Of a DNA stretch of 15,192 nucleotides, positions 12,481 to 15,192 are shown one piece after another (position 1 is the first letter of the stretch; each line of letters begins with the position of its first letter). The stretch lies in assembly GCA_023423235.1 (NCBI GenBank), contig JAFAFY010000397.1, positions 1 to 15,192 on the forward strand. Direction: 5' to 3'. Under the pieces are notes generated by a model. The model worked only from the letters and a program-made list of their open reading frames with translations, did not search any database and was not told the origin of the DNA. The position numbers were made by a program, and so were the translations under genes. The stretch comes from Pseudomonadota bacterium (GTDB lineage: Bacteria; Pseudomonadota; Gammaproteobacteria; Xanthomonadales; Xanthomonadaceae).

Positions 12481-12671
12481 GTGCGCCGACCGGCTGCGGA
12501 TCTCCAGGCGGTACTGGCCTTTCGTCTCTGGCCTGTGGTCGCTGCAAAGGCGCCATGAACACGCGTGCACGGGTCGCCGGCAAGGCCGCGACCCGATCGC
12601 GGCACCGCATGGAAATACGCATCGCCACGCGCTGCGGGTAAGCTGCTGAGGAGTTTTCGCGGACCCCGCCG

Positions 12672-13442
12672 ATGCAACAGCCCCCACGCCTCGCCTTCCT
12701 CGCCAGCCAGACCGACGACGCCCAGGCCGCGCTGCAGCGGCTGGTGGCCGAGTACGGCCAGCACCCACCGGAATCGGCCGACGTGCTGGTGGCGCTGGGC
12801 GGCGATGGTTTCATGCTCCAGACCCTGCACCGGCATGGCCATCTGGGCCTGCCGGTGTACGGCATGAAGCTGGGTTCGGTCGGCTTCCTGATGAACCAGC
12901 ACCACGAAAGCGCGCTGCCCGCGCGCATCGCCGCCGCCGAGCCGGCGACCCTGCGACCGCTGGAGATGACCGCGCAGACCGAATCCGGGGCGACCATCGG
13001 CTCGCTGGCCTACAACGAGGTCTCGCTGCTGCGCCAGACCCGCCAGGCCGGGCACCTGCGCATCGATCTCAACGGCATCACCCGGCTGGAGGAACTGGTC
13101 GGCGATGGCGTCATCGTCTCGACCGCGGCCGGCAGCACCGCCTACAACTTTTCCGCCCACGGCCCGATCCTGCCGCTGGGCTCGGGCGTGATCGCGCTGA
13201 CGCCGATCGCGCCGTTCCGGCCGCGGCGCTGGCGCGGGGCGATCCTGCGCGCCGAGACCGAGGTGCGCTTCCGCGTGCTCGACCCCTACAAGCGCCCGGT
13301 CAGCGCCACCGCCGATTCGCACGAGGTCCGCGACGTGGTCGAGGTCTCGATCCGCGAATCGCGCGACCGCACCGTGACCCTGCTGTTCGATCCCGAGCAC
13401 AATCTCGAGGAGCGGATCCTCAGCGAGCAGTTCATCGCCTGA
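12672..13442 (+). CDS. nadK: NAD kinase
   Basis: A 256-residue protein, the short form usual in Xanthomonadaceae (E. coli NadK is 292). It phosphorylates NAD to NADP in the cytosol, the only route to NADP. Seen: VALGGDGFML with the GGDG nucleotide motif at 43-46 and catalytic Asp45, GMKLGSVGFL, YNEVS with the NE motif at 115-116, and DGVIVSTAAGSTAYNFSAHG at 145-164, the NAD-binding signature. It ends normally after the final beta-sheet region. The ATG at 12672 is preceded by GGA eight bases upstream, with a better GGAG 18 bases upstream that is too distant. It lies 250 bp after gdhB on the same strand, behind a strong hairpin, so separate transcription is likely; a poor promoter candidate (TAAGCT at 12639-12644) is the only one seen. 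Its last 11 bases overlap the antisense DUF1272 reading frame. Confidence 0.94.
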   Translation: MQQPPRLAFLASQTDDAQAALQRLVAEYGQHPPESADVLVALGGDGFMLQTLHRHGHLGLPVYGMKLGSVGFLMNQHHESALPARIAAAEPATLRPLEMTAQTESGATIGSLAYNEVSLLRQTRQAGHLRIDLNGITRLEELVGDGVIVSTAAGSTAYNFSAHGPILPLGSGVIALTPIAPFRPRRWRGAILRAETEVRFRVLDPYKRPVSATADSHEVRDVVEVSIRESRDRTVTLLFDPEHNLEERILSEQFIA

Positions 13443-13704
13443 GGAAAGGGGGCGGATCCGGAGCGTGACCGGTGCGTCGGCACATCGACGCCGATCGCCG
13501 GGATCCACCGGATGTTCGATCAGCCGACGGACTGGCCGGACGGGTCGCGGGGACAGGTTGCCGCCGCAGTTCGGGCATGTGCCCGCAAGGTCCCGGCTGG
13601 CGCAGCTGCGGGCACAAGGTGCATGCGAAGGCGCAGATGACGGCATCGGCATCGCGCGGCAACGCCTCGTCGCAGCACGCGCAGTCCGCGCGAATCTGAA
13701 GCAT
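13432..13704 (-). pseudogene. DUF1272-family cysteine-rich small protein, frameshifted
   Basis: The reading frame from ATG at 13704 begins MLQIRADCACCDEALPRDAD and continues VICAFACTLC. This is the unmistakable N-terminal half of DUF1272 proteins, small zinc-ribbon-like cysteine-rich proteins of unknown function. The second half of the family, C-x-x-C-A...GTCPNCGGNLSPRPVRP, is present directly after it but in another minus frame. Dropping one base of the GGG at 13610-13612 joins the halves into CTLCRSCASRDLAGTCPNCGG, which is what the family has. As given, the frame runs out of family and stops at 13432, a 90-residue product lacking the CPNC motif. The repaired frame has no stop soon after the conserved end (about 13490) but stays open far into nadK antisense, which argues for real decay rather than only a base-calling error. 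GGAG directly abuts the ATG, too close for a good ribosome-binding site. No other gene is visible in 13443-13816. Confidence 0.75.
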
Positions 13705-13816
13705 CTCCGGATTGCGGCATGGGTCCGTGGATGCCCATTGCCCCGGAAATCCGCGGCGTGACACCCGATCGTCCGCGAGGCGCCGTGCGTCCCTCCCGGC
13801 GCCGGGCGGATCGGCC

Positions 13817-14938
13817 TCAATCCTCGAAGATGCGTCCATCGCCCGCGGCCACCGCGAGCGGCCGCACCCGTTGGACCAGCGTCATCAGCGTCCGGCCCGG
13901 CTGCTCGATCGGGGCGAAATGTGCCGACTGCTCGAACCACACGCCGTGCTTGTACGGGGCTTCGACGGCGGCCAGCCAGTCGGCGACCGACTGCGAGGGG
14001 GTGGTGTAGTCGTGGCGGCCCATCAGCATCACCACCGGGGCCTCGACGCGGCGCACGACGCTGAAGTCAACTTTCTGCCACTGGGCGAGGATGCGGTCCA
14101 GCGTCAGTGCGCTGCCGGCGGCGATCGCGCGGCGGTCTTCGGCGTCGTAGTCCGGCGACAGGCGCTGGGCGCGGAAGTAGTAGTCGGGGTTCTCGCGCCA
14201 GGCGCTGTAGCCGCCGTAGTGGATGACCCATTTGCGTTGGGCGTCGACGCGGCCGTTGCGCAGGTCGGTGCCGGGGTAGGGCGCCAGCGCTTCGAGCTCG
14301 GAGACCGCGTCGCGGTTGCCTTCGGCGCGGGCGCGCTCGAGCGCGTAGCGGTAGCCGACGGCCTCGTCGGCCTGCGGATGCAGGCTCTGGCCGATGCCGA
14401 CATAGGCATGCAGCAGGTCGGGGCGTTCCAGGAGCACGCGCATGCCGATGACGGTGCCCCAGCTGTGGCCCACCAGCACCACCTTGCGCTTGCCGTAGGT
14501 GTCGCGCAGCCAGTCGATCAGCTCGATCGCATCGGTCATGTAGCGGTCGATTGTGATCGTGGGCGCAACGGAATCCGGGTCATTGGCGCGGTAGGTGCGG
14601 CCGGCGGCGCGCTGGTCCCACTGCACGACGGTGAAGTAGTCCTCCCAGGGGCGCTGGAAGGTCCACGCGGCCGGCATCATCGGCGCCGCCGGTCCGCCGT
14701 GCAGGTACAGCAGGACCGGGTTCTCGCGGTCGGCGCCGCGCACGCTGATCCACTGGTCGATGCCACCGATGCGGACCTTGTGCTGTTCCTGCACGCCGGA
14801 CGGTGCGACGATGCGTTGCACGTCGCCGATGATCGCGCGTGCCTCGGCGTAGGGATCGGGCTGCGGGTCCACGGCGCGGGCGGTGCCTGCCGCCAGCAGC
14901 GTCAGCAGCAGCAATGCGGAGAAAGAGGGGATGCGCAT
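13817..14938 (-). CDS. Exported alpha/beta hydrolase, proline iminopeptidase-like (S33 type)
   Basis: A 373-residue protein with a Sec signal peptide: a Leu-rich core in residues 7-18 and a likely cleavage after ALA-type site ARA at residue 22, so it should act in the periplasm or outside. Seen: the oxyanion motif LYLHGGPAAP (80-86), DQRAAG (108-113) where proline iminopeptidases have DQRGxG, the nucleophile elbow GHSWGT (Ser159), acid Asp310 in GRHDYTTP, and His340 in QSAHFAP, a complete catalytic triad. The family cleaves N-terminal proline or other residues from peptides, or hydrolyses esters; the substrate is not predictable. The ATG at 14938 was chosen because it starts the signal peptide and GAGG lies nine bases before it. 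The frame is open a further 77 codons upstream, but that stretch has no export signal logic and covers the start of the divergent gene. A 12-bp palindrome (13795-13806) follows its stop, without a T-run. Confidence 0.88.
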   Translation of the reverse strand: MRIPSFSALLLLTLLAAGTARAVDPQPDPYAEARAIIGDVQRIVAPSGVQEQHKVRIGGIDQWISVRGADRENPVLLYLHGGPAAPMMPAAWTFQRPWEDYFTVVQWDQRAAGRTYRANDPDSVAPTITIDRYMTDAIELIDWLRDTYGKRKVVLVGHSWGTVIGMRVLLERPDLLHAYVGIGQSLHPQADEAVGYRYALERARAEGNRDAVSELEALAPYPGTDLRNGRVDAQRKWVIHYGGYSAWRENPDYYFRAQRLSPDYDAEDRRAIAAGSALTLDRILAQWQKVDFSVVRRVEAPVVMLMGRHDYTTPSQSVADWLAAVEAPYKHGVWFEQSAHFAPIEQPGRTLMTLVQRVRPLAVAAGDGRIFED

Positions 14939-15082
14939 GATCGCGGCCTCGCTGTCGACAACAGGGGCTGCCAGCGTCGTCGGAGCGGGGCGCGACGGCC
15001 AGTGTCGATGGTCAGGGCCGGCGTGACCTGGTTCCGGCGTGGCGGGCGACGCGCACGACTTCGCGCCCGCGCGCGCATCGCG

Positions 15083-15094
15083 CATACTTCCGCG
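15083..15094 (+). promoter_or_regulatory. Possible promoter of a leaderless mRNA for the 5'-nucleotidase
   Basis: CATACT at 15083-15088 resembles a -10 element and TTCGCG at 15060-15065 lies 17 bases before it as a weak -35. Transcription would then start within a base or two of the ATG at 15095. No Shine-Dalgarno sequence precedes that ATG, which agrees with a leaderless message. Both boxes are imperfect, so this is a suggestion only. Confidence 0.3.
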
Positions 15095-15192
15095 ATGGCC
15101 GATACCACCGTTCCCACGCTGACCGTCGCGATCTCCTCGCGCGCACTGTTCGACCTGGAGGACAGCCACACGCTGTTCGAAGCCGAGGGCAT
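15095..15192 (+). CDS. Cytosolic 5'-nucleotidase I family protein (partial, 5' end only)
   Basis: Only 32 codons are inside the window. They read MADTTVPTLTVAISSRALFD and continue LEDSHTLFEAEG. The segment LTVAISSRALFDLEDSHTLF is the characteristic start of bacterial members of the 5'-nucleotidase family (cytosolic NT5C1-like), which remove phosphate from nucleoside monophosphates. In these proteins the ALFDLE segment contains the Asp expected near the phosphate-binding nucleophile, but with so little sequence the catalytic residues cannot be verified. The gene is divergent from the alpha/beta hydrolase with 156 bp between them. The ATG is the first in frame, and no ribosome-binding site is visible. 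Confidence 0.72.
   Translation, partial: MADTTVPTLTVAISSRALFDLEDSHTLFEAEG

Noticed and set aside
12555..12641. 28-codon ORF (ATG to TAA) before nadK as a possible leader peptide
   Set aside because: It has only an AAGG four bases from the ATG, no attenuator-like structure, and an ordinary Arg-rich composition. It cannot be told from chance.
13795..13806. CCCGGCGCCGGG palindrome after the alpha/beta hydrolase gene as a terminator
   Set aside because: It has no loop and no T-run, and such GC palindromes are expected often at this composition.
14939..15169. Upstream extension of the alpha/beta hydrolase to 15169
   Set aside because: It would bury the signal peptide in the middle of the protein and overlap the divergent 5'-nucleotidase start.

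Overview
The window is about 15 kb of high-GC (by eye near 70%) chromosomal DNA from a gammaproteobacterium. The best match is the Xanthomonadaceae (Lysobacter, Luteimonas, Pseudoxanthomonas or Xanthomonas-like). The signs are a cobalamin-dependent methionine synthase split into two genes, the giant NAD-dependent glutamate dehydrogenase, a short NAD kinase, and a heptad-repeat element whose translation reads like 'ITNHQS', a pattern I associate with this family. I see no phage, plasmid, transposase, tRNA, rRNA or CRISPR. This is mostly core metabolism; the interest lies in local oddities.

Layout. 1-703 (-): 5' part of a lipoprotein amidohydrolase that runs off the left edge. 824-5654 (-): a compact three-gene operon, transcribed from about 5677 leftward. 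It encodes an ArsR-type regulator fused to a SAM-methyltransferase fold, then the homocysteine-methyltransferase part of MetH, then the folate, cobalamin and activation part of MetH. Both junctions are 4-base GTGA stop/start overlaps. A near-perfect 30-bp AT-rich palindrome at 5656-5685 covers the presumed transcription start and the ribosome-binding site of the first gene. It is the obvious operator for this regulator, which resembles SahR, the S-adenosylhomocysteine-responsive regulator of methionine-cycle genes. 5917-7065 (+): an acyl-CoA dehydrogenase, divergent from that operon. 7268-12421 (+): the 1717-residue NAD-glutamate dehydrogenase, with a basic Ala/Lys/Pro-rich N-terminal tail. 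12672-13442 (+): NAD kinase. 13432-13704 (-): a DUF1272 cysteine-rich small protein broken by a one-base frameshift, convergent with nadK. 13817-14938 (-): an exported alpha/beta hydrolase of the proline iminopeptidase type. 15095-15192 (+): the first 32 codons of a cytosolic 5'-nucleotidase.

How genes work together. The clear functional unit is the methionine-cycle operon: a probable SAH/SAM-sensing repressor controls itself and the two polypeptides that together make one methionine synthase. Acyl-CoA dehydrogenase and glutamate dehydrogenase both feed catabolism but show no sign of co-regulation. NAD kinase follows the NAD-linked dehydrogenase but has its own 250-bp upstream region.

The most unusual structure is an 81-bp hairpin element made of 7-bp repeats (1441-1521). 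It sits in frame inside the activation-domain region of metH and adds about 20-odd residues. One deviating base in a heptad removes what would otherwise be an in-frame stop. The gaps at 704-823, 5686-5916, 7066-7267, 12422-12671, 13705-13816 and 14939-15094 hold only the promoters and hairpins listed.
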